The notes beneath the pieces were generated by a model. That model made no database searches. It was not told where the DNA came from and saw nothing but the letters and a program-made list of their open reading frames with translations. The translations under genes and the position numbers were made by a program. Of a stretch of 64,000 nucleotides of DNA, positions 9,902 to 20,471 are shown in pieces (position 1 is the first letter of the stretch; each line of letters starts with the position of its first letter). The stretch is from Burkholderiaceae bacterium. GTDB taxonomy: Bacteria > Pseudomonadota > Gammaproteobacteria > Burkholderiales > Burkholderiaceae_E. The stretch lies in assembly GCA_027493945.1 (NCBI GenBank), contig JAOSJU010000001.1:620001-684000 (forward strand), given 5' to 3'.

Positions 9902-10735
9902 TCAGTAACCGTGCTCCGGCCCGGGAAAGCCGCGCGCCTTCACCGCGTCGCGGTACGCCTCGATCGCGCCGCGCACGCTCCCGGCGCCGTCCATGAAGTT
10001 GCGCACGAAGCGCGGCCGGCGGCCCGGATACACGTCGAGCATGTCGTGCAGCACCAGCACCTGCCCCGAGCAGGCGGCGCCGGCGCCGATGCCGATGGTC
10101 GGGATCGCGAGCCGCTGCGTGACCTCTGCCGCGAGCGCCGCCGGCACCATCTCGAGCACCAGCATCGTCGCGCCGGCCTCCTGCAGTGCCAGCGCATCGG
10201 CGAGCAGCCGCTCGGCCGCCTCGGGCGTTCGCCCCTGCACCCGATAGCCGCCGAGCGCGAACACCGACTGCGGCGTCAGGCCCAGGTGTGCACACACCGG
10301 AATGCCGGCGCGCACCATCGCTTGCACCGTGGGTGCGAGCCACGCGCCGCCTTCGAGCTTGACCATGCGCGCGCCGGCCTGCATCAGCCGGACCGCATTC
10401 GCGAGTGCGTGGTCCGCGCCGGCCTGGTAGCTGCCGAACGGCATGTCGGCGACGATCCACGCGTATCGGGCGCCGCGCGCCACGCAGCGCGTGTGGTAGG
10501 CAACCTCGTCGAGCGTGACCGGCAGCGTCGAATCGTGGCCCTGCACGACCATGCCGAGCGAATCGCCGATCAGCAGGCACTCGATGCCGACTTCGTCGAG
10601 CAGCGCCGCGTAGCTCGCGTCGTAGCAGGTCAGCATGGCGATCGGTTCGCCGCGCGCGCGCAACTCGGCCAGCTGCAGCTGTGTGACCGGCTTGCGGGCG
10701 GCGCCGGCGGTCGTTTCGACGGGATGCACGCTCAT
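9902..10735 (-). CDS. panB: 3-methyl-2-oxobutanoate hydroxymethyltransferase
   Basis: First committed step of pantothenate synthesis: methylene-THF plus alpha-ketoisovalerate to ketopantoate. The 277-residue TIM barrel shows [26 protein letters not shown] (metal and ligand region) and VKLEGG, with PTIGIGAG near the end; the catalytic Glu is in [10 protein letters not shown] 10735 is preferred because GAGG lies 8 bases upstream; a GTG at 10744 is possible. It follows the desaturase remnant. panC is not in the window. Confidence 0.95.
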   Translation of the reverse strand: MSVHPVETTAGAARKPVTQLQLAELRARGEPIAMLTCYDASYAALLDEVGIECLLIGDSLGMVVQGHDSTLPVTLDEVAYHTRCVARGARYAWIVADMPFGSYQAGADHALANAVRLMQAGARMVKLEGGAWLAPTVQAMVRAGIPVCAHLGLTPQSVFALGGYRVQGRTPEAAERLLADALALQEAGATMLVLEMVPAALAAEVTQRLAIPTIGIGAGAACSGQVLVLHDMLDVYPGRRPRFVRNFMDGAGSVRGAIEAYRDAVKARGFPGPEHGY

Positions 10736-10745
10736 CGCAGGCACC

Positions 10746-10877
10746 TCAGGCCGCGTCGCTGCGAAGCCGCAGCGCGACGATCGTGAGATGCGTCGCGACG
10801 AGCGTGTACGCGACGACCTGCCACCCGGCGGCGTCGAGCAGCCCGCGATCGAGGAAAACGAGAACGGAATCCAGCAA
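10746..10877 (-). pseudogene. Truncated N-terminus of an acyl-CoA/fatty-acid desaturase
   Basis: A 43-codon open frame starting with TTG at 10877: [15 protein letters not shown], then [13 protein letters not shown] (here [19 protein letters not shown]). From memory this matches the first ~35 residues of the betaproteobacterial desaturases that often follow rsmB, which continue with TLYLHRCQAHR and the His boxes. Here the match stops after THLTIVA and the frame ends at 10746 with no His box. A promoter-like TAGAAT and an AGGAGA ribosome site 8 bases upstream survive, so this looks like a deletion scar joining the desaturase 5' end to panB. Confidence 0.55.
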
Positions 10878-10905
10878 GGCCGGGGTCTCCTGCAACAGCG
10901 GCCCG

Positions 10906-10911
10906 ATTCTA
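10906..10911 (-). promoter_or_regulatory. Candidate -10 box retained upstream of the desaturase remnant
   Basis: TAGAAT on the minus strand, about 28 bases before the TTG start of the remnant and just beyond the rsmB stop. It may now drive panB. No clear -35. Confidence 0.4.
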
Positions 10912-10942
10912 CCCTTCGGGGGCGGCTGCGATGCCGCTGCGG

Positions 10943-12214
10943 CTACTGCTTCGGGCGCTCCCAGCGCGCCGCGAAGAAGCCGTCGCAGCCGTCGCGGTCG
11001 GGCAGCAGCCGCAGCAGGCCGTCGGCGCTCGCCTGCGGATCGAGTCGCGCACCCTGCGCCTCGAGGACCTCGCCCGCGGGCCGGCGCCGCCAGCCGGGAT
11101 GACGGGCCTCGAGCCAGGCGACCTGCTCGTCGTTCTCCTGCGCCAGCAGGCTGCAGGTCGCGTAGACCAGCGCGCCGCCGGGCCGCACCAGCGCGGCCGC
11201 TGCCGACAGGATCGAACGCTGCGCTTCGACGAGCCGCGCGAGCTCGTCGGGTCCGGTGCGCCACTTCAGGTCGGGGTTGCGCCTGAGGGTGCCGGTGCCG
11301 GTGCACGGCGCATCGACCAGCACCGCGTCGGCGCGCGCATGCAGGCGCTCGAGCCGCGGGTCGCGCTCGCCGGCGATCGCCATCGGCTGCACGTTGGTCG
11401 CGCCGCAGCGCTCGAGCCGGCGCCGCATCCGCAGCAGCCGCCGCGCCGAGACGTCGCAGGCGTAGACCTGGCCGGTGGAGCGCATCGCTGCCGCCAGCGC
11501 CAGCGTCTTGCCGCCGGCGCCCGCGCACAGGTCGACCACCGTCTGGCCGCGGCGCGGCGCGACCAGCGCCGCGAGCAACTGGCTGCCGAGGTCCTGCACC
11601 TCGCACCAGCCCGATTCGAAGGCGGCGCTGCGCTCGAGCGCGGGCTTGCCCGTCACGCGCAGCGCGCCGGACCATTGCGGCAGCGGCTGCGCGTCGATGC
11701 CTGCAGCCGCGAGCGACGCGACGACCTGCGCCGGCGTCGCTTTCAGCGTGTTCACCCGCAGGTCGAGCGGCGCAGCCTGCAACAATGCGGCCGCGAGCGA
11801 CTCGGCCCGCGCGGCGCCGTAGCCGGCCACCAGCGCGTCGGCCAGCCAGTCGGGCAGGCTGAAGCGCAGTGCGAACGGCAGCTCCGGCAGCGACAGGTGC
11901 CCCGCGCGGCGCTCGTCCGACAGCGCGAGCAGCCGCGCCTCGGGGGCGCCCGCCTCGCTTTGCGCCAGGCGCGCGTACAGCCGGCGGTGGCGCAGCACGT
12001 CGAACACCGCCTCGGCGATCTCGCCGCGGTCGCGCCGGCCCAGCGACGGATGGCGGCGAAAGAACGCGCGCAGCGCGGCGTCGGCCGGCGCCTCGAAGCG
12101 CAGGACTTCGGCGAGCGCCGCGCGGCGCAGCGCATCCGGCGTGGGCGTGGACGCGACAGCGCCGCGCCCGCGCGCACGCCCCGCGCCGCGCGCCGCGCCG
12201 TCGGCCCGCTTCAT
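10943..12214 (-). CDS. rsmB: 16S rRNA (cytosine967-C5)-methyltransferase RsmB
   Basis: A 423-residue SAM-dependent methyltransferase acting on 16S rRNA C967. An N-terminal NusB-like helical domain (about 20-160) is followed by the Rossmann domain: VDLCAGAGGKTLALAA is the SAM site, VDAPCTGTGTLRRNPDLKW carries the PC motif cysteine, and YATCSLLAQEN holds the catalytic TC cysteine. The basic N-terminal 15 residues are unusual but in frame. The start overlaps the purN stop by 4 bases (ATGA), so purN-rsmB is a coupled operon. Confidence 0.95.
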   Translation of the reverse strand: MKRADGAARGAGRARGRGAVASTPTPDALRRAALAEVLRFEAPADAALRAFFRRHPSLGRRDRGEIAEAVFDVLRHRRLYARLAQSEAGAPEARLLALSDERRAGHLSLPELPFALRFSLPDWLADALVAGYGAARAESLAAALLQAAPLDLRVNTLKATPAQVVASLAAAGIDAQPLPQWSGALRVTGKPALERSAAFESGWCEVQDLGSQLLAALVAPRRGQTVVDLCAGAGGKTLALAAAMRSTGQVYACDVSARRLLRMRRRLERCGATNVQPMAIAGERDPRLERLHARADAVLVDAPCTGTGTLRRNPDLKWRTGPDELARLVEAQRSILSAAAALVRPGGALVYATCSLLAQENDEQVAWLEARHPGWRRRPAGEVLEAQGARLDPQASADGLLRLLPDRDGCDGFFAARWERPKQ

Positions 12215-12858
12215 CGGCCGTCGCCGTGGAGCAGGCGGGCCTCGCCCGGACGCGGATCGAGCAGTCGCACGCGGCCATCCTCGATCCGCAGTCGGCCCTC
12301 GACGAACCAGCGAACCGCCATCGGGTAGAGCCGGTGCTCGGATTCGAGCACGCGCGCCGCGAGCGCCGCTTCGTCGTCGTCGGCATGCACCGCGACCACC
12401 GCCTGCGCGACGATCGGCCCGTCGTCGACTTCGGCGCCCACGAAGTGAACCGTCGCGCCGTGCGCGGCCACGCCGGCCTCGAGCGCGCGCCGGTGCGTCG
12501 CCAGCCCGGGGAACGCCGGCAGCAGCGACGGATGGATGTTGAGCAGCCGCCCCCGGTAGTGCTCGACGAAGGCGGCGCCGAGCACCCGCATGAACCCGGC
12601 CAGGACCACGACGTCGGGGGCGAACGCGTCGATCGCCTGGCGCAGCGCCTGCTCGAAATCCTCGCGGCGCGCAAAGGCCCGGTAGTCGACCAGCGCGGTG
12701 GGCAGGCCCTGTTCGGCGGCGCGCTGCATGCCCGCCGCGCCGGGCCGATCGCCGATGACGCCCACGATCTGCGCGGGCCAGCGTTCGCGGCGCAGCGCCG
12801 CGGCGATCGCCAGCATGTTCGAACCCCGCCCGGACAGCAACGCGACGATCCTTTTCAT
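12211..12858 (-). CDS. purN: Phosphoribosylglycinamide formyltransferase
   Basis: Third step of de novo purine synthesis, moving a formyl group from 10-formyl-THF to GAR. The 215-residue protein starts [18 protein letters not shown] (phosphate-binding SGRGSN). The catalytic set is [12 protein letters not shown] (Asn-His) with the Asp in VDDGPIV. It is first gene of the purN-rsmB operon and divergent from ribF. Confidence 0.96.
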   Translation of the reverse strand: MKRIVALLSGRGSNMLAIAAALRRERWPAQIVGVIGDRPGAAGMQRAAEQGLPTALVDYRAFARREDFEQALRQAIDAFAPDVVVLAGFMRVLGAAFVEHYRGRLLNIHPSLLPAFPGLATHRRALEAGVAAHGATVHFVGAEVDDGPIVAQAVVAVHADDDEAALAARVLESEHRLYPMAVRWFVEGRLRIEDGRVRLLDPRPGEARLLHGDGR

Positions 12859-12879
12859 CGGGCAATCGTATCATCGCCA

Positions 12880-12885
12880 TATAAT
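12880..12885 (+). promoter_or_regulatory. -10 box of ribF-ileS-lspA
   Basis: A perfect TATAAT in the 89-base divergent gap between purN and ribF, 62 bases upstream of the ribF ATG. No convincing -35 at 16-18 bases. Confidence 0.5.
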
Positions 12886-12947
12886 TCAAGGTTTTGCATC
12901 GTCGCCCGGCGAACTCCGCCGGCTCCCCTCCTGCGCCCCTCGCCGAG

Positions 12948-13943
12948 ATGGAAGTCTTCCGCCGCCTGCCGCCCGCCGATCGACGCGACCCCTGCGCGCT
13001 CACGATCGGCAACTTCGACGGCGTGCACAGCGGCCACCGGGCGGTGCTTGCGCAACTGCGCCGGCGCGCCGACGAGCTCGGCCTGCCCACCTGCGTGCTC
13101 ACCTTCGAGCCGCATCCGCGCGAGTATTTCGCGACGCTGGCGGCATCGGCGCCAGCCGCCACCGGCACCGGGCCGCGCGCGCCTGCGCCCGCGCCGGCGC
13201 GCATCTGCACCGAGCGCGACAAGCTCGACGCACTGGCCGAATGCGGCGTCGACCGCGTCTGCATCACGCACTTCAACGCGTCGGTGGCCACGCTGCCGGC
13301 CGAGCGCTTCATCGACGAGATCGTCGTCGAAGGCCTGCACGCCCGCTACCTGCTGATCGGCGACGACTTTCGCTTCGGCGCGAAGCGCCGCGGCGACTTC
13401 GCGATGCTCGAGCAGGCTGCAGCACGACACGGCTTCGAGCTCGCGCGCATCGCCACCGTCACCCGCGACGGCCAGCGCATCTCGAGCTCGGCGGTGCGCG
13501 CGGCGCTGGCGGGGGGCGACTTCGCGCGCGCCCGCGAGCTGCTCGGGCGCCCGTACTTCATCTCGGGGCACGTCGTGCACGGGCGCAAGCTCGGCCGCAC
13601 GATCGGCTACCCGACGCTGAACGTGCCGATCCCGTTCGACCGGCCCGCGGTCGAGGGGGTGTTCGTCGTGCGCGTGCACGGCCTGGGCGAGCTGCCGGTG
13701 GCGGGCGTCGCGAGCCTGGGCACGCGCCCGGCAGTCGAAAGCGACGGCCGGCATCTGCTCGAAGTGCACCTGTTCGACTTCGACGCCGACGTCTACGGAC
13801 GGCTGGTGCGCGTCGAGTTCCTCCACAAGCTGCGCGACGAGGCGCATTTCGATTCGATCGAAGCGCTCACCGCGCAGATCGACCGCGACGCGCAGGCCGC
13901 GCGCGCATGGTTCCGCGACGGCCGCGCCGAACGGAACGACTGA
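12948..13943 (+). CDS. ribF: Bifunctional riboflavin kinase / FAD synthetase
   Basis: Converts riboflavin to FMN and FAD. The 331-residue protein has an N-terminal nucleotidyltransferase domain ([17 protein letters not shown], with the HxGH motif) and a C-terminal flavokinase domain ([12 protein letters not shown] with the T-x-N motif, then [14 protein letters not shown]). ATG 12948 (MEVFRRL) is chosen because the family begins there; an in-frame ATG 54 bases earlier is less likely. It is 14 bases upstream of ileS, the conserved ribF-ileS-lspA order. Confidence 0.95.
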   Translation: MEVFRRLPPADRRDPCALTIGNFDGVHSGHRAVLAQLRRRADELGLPTCVLTFEPHPREYFATLAASAPAATGTGPRAPAPAPARICTERDKLDALAECGVDRVCITHFNASVATLPAERFIDEIVVEGLHARYLLIGDDFRFGAKRRGDFAMLEQAAARHGFELARIATVTRDGQRISSSAVRAALAGGDFARARELLGRPYFISGHVVHGRKLGRTIGYPTLNVPIPFDRPAVEGVFVVRVHGLGELPVAGVASLGTRPAVESDGRHLLEVHLFDFDADVYGRLVRVEFLHKLRDEAHFDSIEALTAQIDRDAQAARAWFRDGRAERND

Positions 13944-13957
13944 TCCGAGAGACATCC

Positions 13958-16870
13958 ATGGCCCAAGGAAAACCGGAAGGCAGATCCGAACGCGACGCGA
14001 AAGGCGACGCGAAAGGCGACCAGTCGTACCGCGACACGCTGAACCTGCCCGATACGCCGTTCCCGATGCGCGGCGACCTCGCGAAGCGCGAGCCGCAGTG
14101 GACCCGGCAGTGGCAGGAGAAAGGCGTCTACCGCCGCATCCGCGAAGCTTCGAAGGGCCGCCCGGTCTGGGTGCTGCACGACGGCCCGCCGTATGCGAAC
14201 GGCGACATCCACATCGGGCACGCGGTCAACAAGATCCTGAAGGACGTCATCGTCAAGAGCCGCAACATGGCGGGCTTCGATGCGCGCTACGTGCCGGGCT
14301 GGGACTGCCACGGCATGCCGATCGAAATCCAGATCGAGAAGCAATACGGCAAGAACCTCCCGGCCGACGAGGTGCAGGCGAAGTCGCGCGCCTACGCTGC
14401 CGAGCAGATCGAGCGCCAGAAAAAGGACTTCATCCGCCTGGGCGTGCTCGGCGACTGGGACGATCCGTACAAGACGATGGCCTTCGCGAACGAGGCCGAC
14501 GAACTGCGCGCACTCGGCAAGATCCTGCGCAAGGGCTACGTGTATCGCGGCCTGAAGCCGGTGAACTGGTGCTTCGACTGCGGCTCGGCGCTCGCCGAGG
14601 CCGAGGTCGAGTACGCCGACCGCGTCGATCCGTCGATCGACGTCGGCTTTCCGTTCGCCGCCGAAGACCTGCCGAAACTCGCCGCGGCCTTCGGCCTGCC
14701 GAAGCTGCCGCTCGAGCGCGGCTACGCGGTCATCTGGACCACGACGCCGTGGACGATCCCGTCGAACCAGGCGCTGAACCTGCACCCCGACCACGACTAC
14801 TCGCTGGTGAAGGTGCAGTGGAACGGCGCGCCCGCGCTGCTGCTGCTGGCCAGCGAGTCGGTCGAGTCGTGCCTCGCGCGCTGGAAGCTCGACGGCGAGA
14901 TCGTCGCCACCTGCAGCGGCAAGGCGCTCGAACTGATCCGCTTTCGTCATCCGTTCGCCGACCGCTTCGCGCCGGTCTACCTCGGCGACTACGTGACGCT
15001 CGACTCGGGTACCGGGCTGGTGCACTCGGCGCCGGCCTACGGCATCGAGGACTTCGCCTCGTGCAAGCAGCACGGCATGGCCGATGCGGACATCCTGCAG
15101 CCGGTGCTCGGCGACGGCACCTTCGCGAGCTGGCTGCCCGACTTCGCCGGCATGTCGATCTGGGACGCCAACCCGAAGATCGTCGAGCACATCCGCGCGC
15201 ACGGCTGCCTGTTCGGCGTCGAGAAGTACCCGCACAGCTACATGCACTGCTGGCGCCACAAGACGCCGATCATCTATCGCGCGTCGAGCCAGTGGTTCGC
15301 GGGCATGGACATCGCCCCTCACGACGGCGGCCCGACGCTGCGCGAGAGCGCGCTCGCCGGCGTCGAGGCCACCCGCTTCTATCCGGCCTGGGGCAAGGCC
15401 CGTCTGCACGGGATGATCGCCAACCGCCCCGACTGGACGCTGTCGCGGCAACGCCAGTGGGGCGTGCCGATGGCGTTCTTCGTGCACCGCGAAACGGGCG
15501 CGCTGCACCCGCGCACCGACGAGTTGCTCGAGCAGGTCGCGCAGCGCATCGAGCGCGAGGGCATCGAAGCCTGGCAGCGGCTCGATCCGCGCGAGCTGCT
15601 CGGCGACGAGGCCAACCAGTACCTGAAGAACCGCGACACGCTCGACGTCTGGTTCGACTCGGGCACCACGCACGAGACGGTGCTGCGCGGCTCGCACGCG
15701 GCGCAGTCGCACTTCCCGGCCGACATGTACCTCGAGGGCAGCGACCAGCACCGCGGCTGGTTCCATTCGTCGCTGCTCACCTCGTCGATGTTGAACGGCG
15801 TGCCGCCGTTCAAGGCGCTGCTCACGCACGGCTTCGTCGTCGACGGCAAGGGCCTGAAGATGTCGAAGTCGCTCGGCAACGTGGTCGCGCCGCAGAAGGT
15901 GTCGGACACGCTGGGTGCCGAGATCCTGCGGCTGTGGGTGGCCAGCACCGACTACTCGGGCGAGCTCGGCATCTCCGACGAGATCCTCAAGCGGGTCGTC
16001 GAGTCGTACCGGCGCATCCGCAACACGCTGCGCTTCCTGCTCGCGAACGTGTCCGGTTTCGACCCGCAGCGCCACGCGGTCCCGGCGGACGAGATGCTCG
16101 AGATCGACCGCTATGCGATCGCGATGACCGCCGCCTGGCAGCGCGAAGTCGAGCGCGACTACGAGCGCTACGAGTTCCACCCGGCGATGGCGCGGCTGCA
16201 GACCTTCTGCTCGGAAGACCTCGGCGCGTTCTGGCTCGACATCCTGAAGGACCGCCTCTACACCACCGCGGCCGACTCGCGCGCGCGCCGCTCGGCGCAG
16301 ACCGCGCTGCACCAGGTCGCGCAGTCGATCGTGCGGCTGATGGCCCCGATCCTCTCGTTCACCGCCGAGGAGGCCTGGCCGCTGCTCGCGCCGCAGGCAT
16401 GGAAGGCGGGCGGCGAGACGATCTTCACGCAGACCTGGCATGCGTTCGAAGGCATGGGCGAGCTCGCATCGGAAGACGCGCAGACCACCGCGCTGCTGCG
16501 GCTGAAATGGGAGGCGATCCGCGCGGTGCGCGCCGAGGTCATGAAGAGGCTCGAGGAAGCGCGCAGCGCCGGGACGATCGGCTCGTCGCTGCAGGCCGAG
16601 GTGGCGGTGCGCGCCTCGGGCGAAGCGTTCGACGCGCTCGCCTCGCTCGGCGACGACTTGCGCTTCGTGTTCATCACTTCGCAGGCGCGGGTGGTGCGCG
16701 GCGCCGACGACGAGCCGACGACGGTTGCGGTGTCCGCGAGCGCGCACGCCAAATGCGAGCGCTGCTGGCACTACCGCGCCGACGTCGGCGCCGACCCCGC
16801 GCATCCCACGATCTGCGGACGCTGTGTCGAGAACCTGCACGGCGCGGGCGAGCCGCGCAGCGCGGCCTGA
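13958..16870 (+). CDS. ileS: Isoleucyl-tRNA synthetase
   Basis: A 970-residue class I synthetase charging tRNA-Ile. The catalytic HIGH motif is in [14 protein letters not shown], the CP1 editing domain includes [14 protein letters not shown], the KMSKS loop is LKMSKSLGN, and the C-terminal zinc knuckle is CERCW...CGRC. A Lys/Asp/Gly-rich N-terminal extension of ~30 residues precedes the conserved [18 protein letters not shown] start. It sits between ribF and lspA. Confidence 0.98.
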   Translation: MAQGKPEGRSERDAKGDAKGDQSYRDTLNLPDTPFPMRGDLAKREPQWTRQWQEKGVYRRIREASKGRPVWVLHDGPPYANGDIHIGHAVNKILKDVIVKSRNMAGFDARYVPGWDCHGMPIEIQIEKQYGKNLPADEVQAKSRAYAAEQIERQKKDFIRLGVLGDWDDPYKTMAFANEADELRALGKILRKGYVYRGLKPVNWCFDCGSALAEAEVEYADRVDPSIDVGFPFAAEDLPKLAAAFGLPKLPLERGYAVIWTTTPWTIPSNQALNLHPDHDYSLVKVQWNGAPALLLLASESVESCLARWKLDGEIVATCSGKALELIRFRHPFADRFAPVYLGDYVTLDSGTGLVHSAPAYGIEDFASCKQHGMADADILQPVLGDGTFASWLPDFAGMSIWDANPKIVEHIRAHGCLFGVEKYPHSYMHCWRHKTPIIYRASSQWFAGMDIAPHDGGPTLRESALAGVEATRFYPAWGKARLHGMIANRPDWTLSRQRQWGVPMAFFVHRETGALHPRTDELLEQVAQRIEREGIEAWQRLDPRELLGDEANQYLKNRDTLDVWFDSGTTHETVLRGSHAAQSHFPADMYLEGSDQHRGWFHSSLLTSSMLNGVPPFKALLTHGFVVDGKGLKMSKSLGNVVAPQKVSDTLGAEILRLWVASTDYSGELGISDEILKRVVESYRRIRNTLRFLLANVSGFDPQRHAVPADEMLEIDRYAIAMTAAWQREVERDYERYEFHPAMARLQTFCSEDLGAFWLDILKDRLYTTAADSRARRSAQTALHQVAQSIVRLMAPILSFTAEEAWPLLAPQAWKAGGETIFTQTWHAFEGMGELASEDAQTTALLRLKWEAIRAVRAEVMKRLEEARSAGTIGSSLQAEVAVRASGEAFDALASLGDDLRFVFITSQARVVRGADDEPTTVAVSASAHAKCERCWHYRADVGADPAHPTICGRCVENLHGAGEPRSAA

Positions 16871-16905
16871 ACACGCGCGCGAACACGTTTCGAGGAAGCC
16901 GCACG

Positions 16906-17397
16906 GTGGCCAAAGGCGGATCGGGTGCGCTGCAGCGCTGGCTGTGGCTGGCGGCGGCGATCGTGGTCGTCGACCAGTTGTCGAAATTCGCGATCCTGCG
17001 CAGCCTGTCGTTCGGCGAGCGGATCGCGGTCGTGCCTGGCTTGTTCGACCTGACCCTGGTCTACAACCGCGGCGCAGCGTTCAGCTTCCTGGCCGGCGCC
17101 TCGGGATGGCAGCGCTGGTTCTTCACCGGGCTCGGAATCGCCGCGGCGATCTTCATCGTCTGGCTGCTGGCGCGCCACGGCTCGCAGCGGCTGTTCGCGT
17201 TCGCGCTGTCGCTGATCCTCGGCGGCGCGATCGGCAACGTGATCGACCGCGTCGTGCACGGCCAGGTGGTCGATTTCCTGCTCGTCTACTGGCAGCGCTG
17301 GCACTGGCCGGCGTTCAACGTCGCCGACAGCGGGATCACGGTAGGCGCGGTGCTGCTGATCGTCGACGAGTTTCGCCGCGTGCGGCGCGGTCGCTGA
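16906..17397 (+). CDS. lspA: Lipoprotein signal peptidase II
   Basis: Inner-membrane aspartyl protease that removes signal peptides from diacylated prolipoproteins. The 163-residue protein has four hydrophobic helices. The catalytic Asp pair is in [15 protein letters not shown] and FNVADSGIT. The GTG start at 16906 has GAGGAAG upstream. Last gene of ribF-ileS-lspA. Confidence 0.95.
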   Translation: MAKGGSGALQRWLWLAAAIVVVDQLSKFAILRSLSFGERIAVVPGLFDLTLVYNRGAAFSFLAGASGWQRWFFTGLGIAAAIFIVWLLARHGSQRLFAFALSLILGGAIGNVIDRVVHGQVVDFLLVYWQRWHWPAFNVADSGITVGAVLLIVDEFRRVRRGR

Positions 17398-17414
17398 GGC
17401 TGCGCACAGTGTGC

Positions 17415-17420
17415 TATACA
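17415..17420 (+). promoter_or_regulatory. Extended -10 of coaBC, 6 bases before its ATG
   Basis: TGCTATACA: TATACA preceded by TG-n, within a small palindrome GTGCT-ATAC-AGCAC (17411-17424). A start about 7 bases downstream would fall on the coaBC ATG, so the mRNA may be leaderless. No Shine-Dalgarno sequence is visible in front of the ATG. Confidence 0.45.
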
Positions 17421-17426
17421 GCACGG

Positions 17427-18629
17427 ATGAACCTGCAAGGCAAACGGATCCTGCTCGGCGTGACCGGTGGCGTGGCGGCCTACAAGGCGGCCGAACTGGC
17501 GCGCGAACTGCAGCGTGCCGGCGCGCACGTGCAGGTCGTGATGACCGAGGCGGCCACCCGATTCGTCGGACCGGTGACCTTCCAGGCGCTCACCGGCGAG
17601 CCGGTGTTCACCGACCAGTGGGACGTCCGCATCGCCAACAACATGGCGCACATCGAGCTGTCGCGCACCGCCGATGCGATCCTCGTCGCGCCCGCGACCG
17701 CCGACTTCCTCGCGAAGGCTGCGCACGGGCTTGCCGACGACCTGCTCGCCACGATGTGCCTGGCGCGCGAATGCCCGCTGCTGGTCGCGCCGGCGATGAA
17801 CCGGCAGATGTGGCTGCACCCGGCCACGCAGCGCAACGTCGCTCGGCTGGCCGCCGACGGGGTCGCGATCCTCGGCCCGGAAAGCGGCGAGCAGGCCTGC
17901 GGCGAAACCGGCATGGGCCGGATGCTCGAACCGGCCGGGCTGGTCGACGAGCTGGCCGATTTCCTCGCGCCCAAGCCGCTCGCCGGCCGGCGCGTGCTGC
18001 TCACCGCGGGCCCCACCTACGAGCCGATCGACCCGGTGCGCGGCATCACCAACCTGTCCTCGGGCAAGATGGGGTTCGCGATCGCGCGCGCCTGCCGCGC
18101 GGCCGGCGCGCAGGTCACGCTGGTGGCGGGCCCGACAGCGCTCGCGACGCCTCGCGGCGTGACCCGCATCGACGTGCGCACCGCGCAGCAGATGCACGAC
18201 GCGGTGATGGCCGCGCTCGACGCGCCGCCTCGCACCGACGCGTTCGTCGCGGTGGCTGCCGTGGCCGACTGGCGGGTGGCGAGCCCCAGCGAACGCAAGC
18301 TGAAGAAGAGCAGCTCGCACGACGTGCCGAAACTCGAGTTCGTGCAGAACCCCGACATCCTCGCAACGGTGGCGCGCCGCGCCGACGCGCCCTGGTGCGT
18401 CGGCTTCGCCGCCGAGAGCGAAGACCTCGAAGCCAACGGTCAGGCCAAGCGCATCGCCAAGGGCGTGCCGCTGCTGGTCGCGAACATCGGCCACGAGACC
18501 TTCGGCCGCGACGAAAACGAGCTGCTGCTGATCGACGAGCACGGCAGCCGACGGTTGCCGCGCGCCGACAAGGCGCAACTGGCACAGGCGCTGGTCGCCG
18601 AGATCGCGCAGCGGCTGCCCCGCCCATGA
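17427..18629 (+). CDS. coaBC: Bifunctional phosphopantothenoylcysteine decarboxylase / phosphopantothenate-cysteine ligase
   Basis: Two consecutive steps of coenzyme A synthesis. The 400-residue protein has an N-terminal flavoprotein decarboxylase domain ([24 protein letters not shown] with the catalytic His, [18 protein letters not shown] with the active Cys) and a C-terminal CTP-dependent ligase domain ([25 protein letters not shown]). Its stop overlaps the dut start in ATGA. coaBC-dut is a common proteobacterial order. Confidence 0.97.
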   Translation: MNLQGKRILLGVTGGVAAYKAAELARELQRAGAHVQVVMTEAATRFVGPVTFQALTGEPVFTDQWDVRIANNMAHIELSRTADAILVAPATADFLAKAAHGLADDLLATMCLARECPLLVAPAMNRQMWLHPATQRNVARLAADGVAILGPESGEQACGETGMGRMLEPAGLVDELADFLAPKPLAGRRVLLTAGPTYEPIDPVRGITNLSSGKMGFAIARACRAAGAQVTLVAGPTALATPRGVTRIDVRTAQQMHDAVMAALDAPPRTDAFVAVAAVADWRVASPSERKLKKSSSHDVPKLEFVQNPDILATVARRADAPWCVGFAAESEDLEANGQAKRIAKGVPLLVANIGHETFGRDENELLLIDEHGSRRLPRADKAQLAQALVAEIAQRLPRP

Positions 18630-19075
18630 TGCGAATCGACGTGCGGATCCTCGATCCGCGACTGCAGGGACAGTTGCCCGCTTACGCCACCGCCGGCAGC
18701 GCCGGCCTCGACCTGCGCGCCTGCATCGACGCGCCGGTCACGCTCGCCCCCGGCGACGCGCAACTGCTGCCCACCGGCATGGCGATCCACATCGGCGACC
18801 CGGGCTACGCGGCGATGATCCTTCCGCGCTCGGGGCTGGCCACGAAGCACGGCATCGTGCTCGGCAACCTCGTCGGACTGATCGATTCCGACTACCAGGG
18901 ACCCCTGATGGTCTCGTGCTGGAACCGCGGCCGCGAGCCGTTCACGATCCAGCCGATGGAGCGCATCGCGCAAATGATCGTGGTGCCCGTCATGCAGGTG
19001 CAGTGGAACCCGGTGCACGACTTCGCCGCCACCGACCGCGGCAGCGGCGGCTTCGGCAGCACCGGCAAGGCGTGA
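18626..19075 (+). CDS. dut: dUTP diphosphatase
   Basis: A 149-residue trimeric dUTPase that removes dUTP and supplies dUMP. The five motifs are present: [32 protein letters not shown] (catalytic Asp), [10 protein letters not shown] and the C-terminal [10 protein letters not shown] arm. Start ATG 18626 overlaps the coaBC stop; ATG 18629 is an alternative. The stop overlaps the GTG of the next gene. Confidence 0.97.
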   Translation: MMRIDVRILDPRLQGQLPAYATAGSAGLDLRACIDAPVTLAPGDAQLLPTGMAIHIGDPGYAAMILPRSGLATKHGIVLGNLVGLIDSDYQGPLMVSCWNRGREPFTIQPMERIAQMIVVPVMQVQWNPVHDFAATDRGSGGFGSTGKA

Positions 19076-19506
19076 GCAGGCGGCTGCTGGTCGTCTGGTG
19101 GACGATGACCGGCGGCACGCGCCAGCTGGTCGACGCGTTCCGCGAAGGTGCCGCGGTCCAGGAGGGTGTCGAACTCGTCGTGCGCCGCGCCGACGAGGCC
19201 CAGCCCTCCGACCTGCTCGCCGCCGACGCCGTGCTGTTCGCCACGCCCGAGAACCTCGCGTCGAAGGCCGCCCGTACGCGACGCTGGTCTGCGCCGGCTC
19301 CGACGGCCGAGGGCGCAGCACGGCAGATCGACCGCATCGCCACCGGCTGGCGGATGAAGCCGGTCGCCGAACCGCTGATCGTGATCACGCATGCGCAGAC
19401 GCCCCAAGCGATCCTCGCGCCGAAGCAGATCGACCCGGCTTCGCTCGGTCGCGCGCGCGAACTCGGCGCGGCGATGGCCGCCGCGGTGTCGATGGGGATC
19501 TGGTAG
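19072..19506 (+). pseudogene. Flavodoxin/NADPH-dependent reductase-like protein with an internal deletion
   Basis: Starts with GTG at 19072 inside GTGA, so it is coupled to dut. The N-terminal part (RLLVVWWTMTGGTRQLVDAFREGA) and FATPENLAS look like a flavodoxin-fold protein, and the C-terminal part (ARQIDRIATGW...LIVITHAQTP) belongs to the same family. Between them the frame reads nonsense, while the true family sequence GRPYATLVCAGSDGRG is readable in another frame (about 19267-19314). About 20 expected residues before it are missing. So the gene carries a short deletion plus a compensating indel and is probably inactive, or mis-assembled here. Function unknown. Confidence 0.55.
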
Positions 19507-19536
19507 CTGCCGGGTGCCGGGCCGCGACGGCGCGAC

Positions 19537-20471
19537 TCAGCGTGCTGCCGTCACCAGCGCTTCGAGCTTCAGCACGTCGGCCGCGAACACGCGAATGCCC
19601 TCGGCCAGCTTCTCGGTGGCCATCGCATCCTCGTTGTGCGCCCAGCGGAACTGCTTCTCGTCGAAGCGCACCCGCTCGACCGGCTCTTCGCGCGCGCGCG
19701 CCGGATCGAGCCTGCGCTCGACCTCCTGCGTCGAGCCGCGCAACTGTTCGAGCAGCTCCGGACTGATGGTGAGCAGGTCGCAGCCGGCCAGCGCCAGCAC
19801 CTGGCCGGCGTTGCGGAAGCTCGCGCCCATCACCTCGGTCGGATAGCCGAACTTCTTGAAGTAGCCGTAGATGCGCCGAACCGACTGCACGCCCGGATCG
19901 TCGTCGGGCGCGTAGTCGACGCCGTCGCGCTTGCGGTACCAGTCGAAGATGCGCCCGACGAACGGCGAGACCAGCGTCACGCCGGCATCGGCGCAGGCCA
20001 CTGCCTGCGCGAAAGAGAACAGCAGCGTGAGGTTGCAGTGGATGCCTTCGCGCTCGAGCACCTCGGCGGCGCGGATGCCTTCCCGGTGGACGCGACCTTC
20101 ACCAGCACCCGCTCGCGACCGACGCCGGCCTCTTCGTAGAGCCCGACGAGCCGTCGTGCCCTGGCAAGCGTCGCCTCGACGTCGAAGGACAGCCGCGCGT
20201 CGACCTCGGTGGAAACGCGGCCCGGCACGATCGACAGGATATCCCGGCCAAAGCGCACCAGCAGCCGGTCGCACACACCCGCCGCCGGCTCGCCCGGATG
20301 CGAGGCCACCGTCTGTTCGAGCAGTGCGCGGTATTCGGGCTTCTGCGCCGCCTTGAGGATCAGCGTGGGGTTGGTCGTCGCGTCGCGCGGCGCGTAGGCG
20401 CGCATCGCGTTGAAGTCGCCCGTGTCCGCGACCACGGTGGTGAACTGCCTGAGTCGTTCGAGTGCGTTCAT
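19537..20471 (-). CDS. tal: Transaldolase, with a -1 frame break near 20085
   Basis: Pentose-phosphate enzyme moving a dihydroxyacetone unit. The N-terminal part ([30 protein letters not shown]) ends with the Schiff-base lysine in VLVKVAST. The rest ([33 protein letters not shown]) is in another frame. Restoring a T (ACC-TGG-GAA, the conserved STWEG) joins them into 311 residues, the normal TalB length. The start overlaps the dsbB stop by 4 bases. Most likely a sequence error. Confidence 0.9.

Noticed and set aside
13793..16840. A ~1015-residue minus-strand open frame opposite ileS
   Set aside because: His/Arg/Val-rich antisense composition typical of GC-rich shadows; ileS on the plus strand is complete with all motifs.
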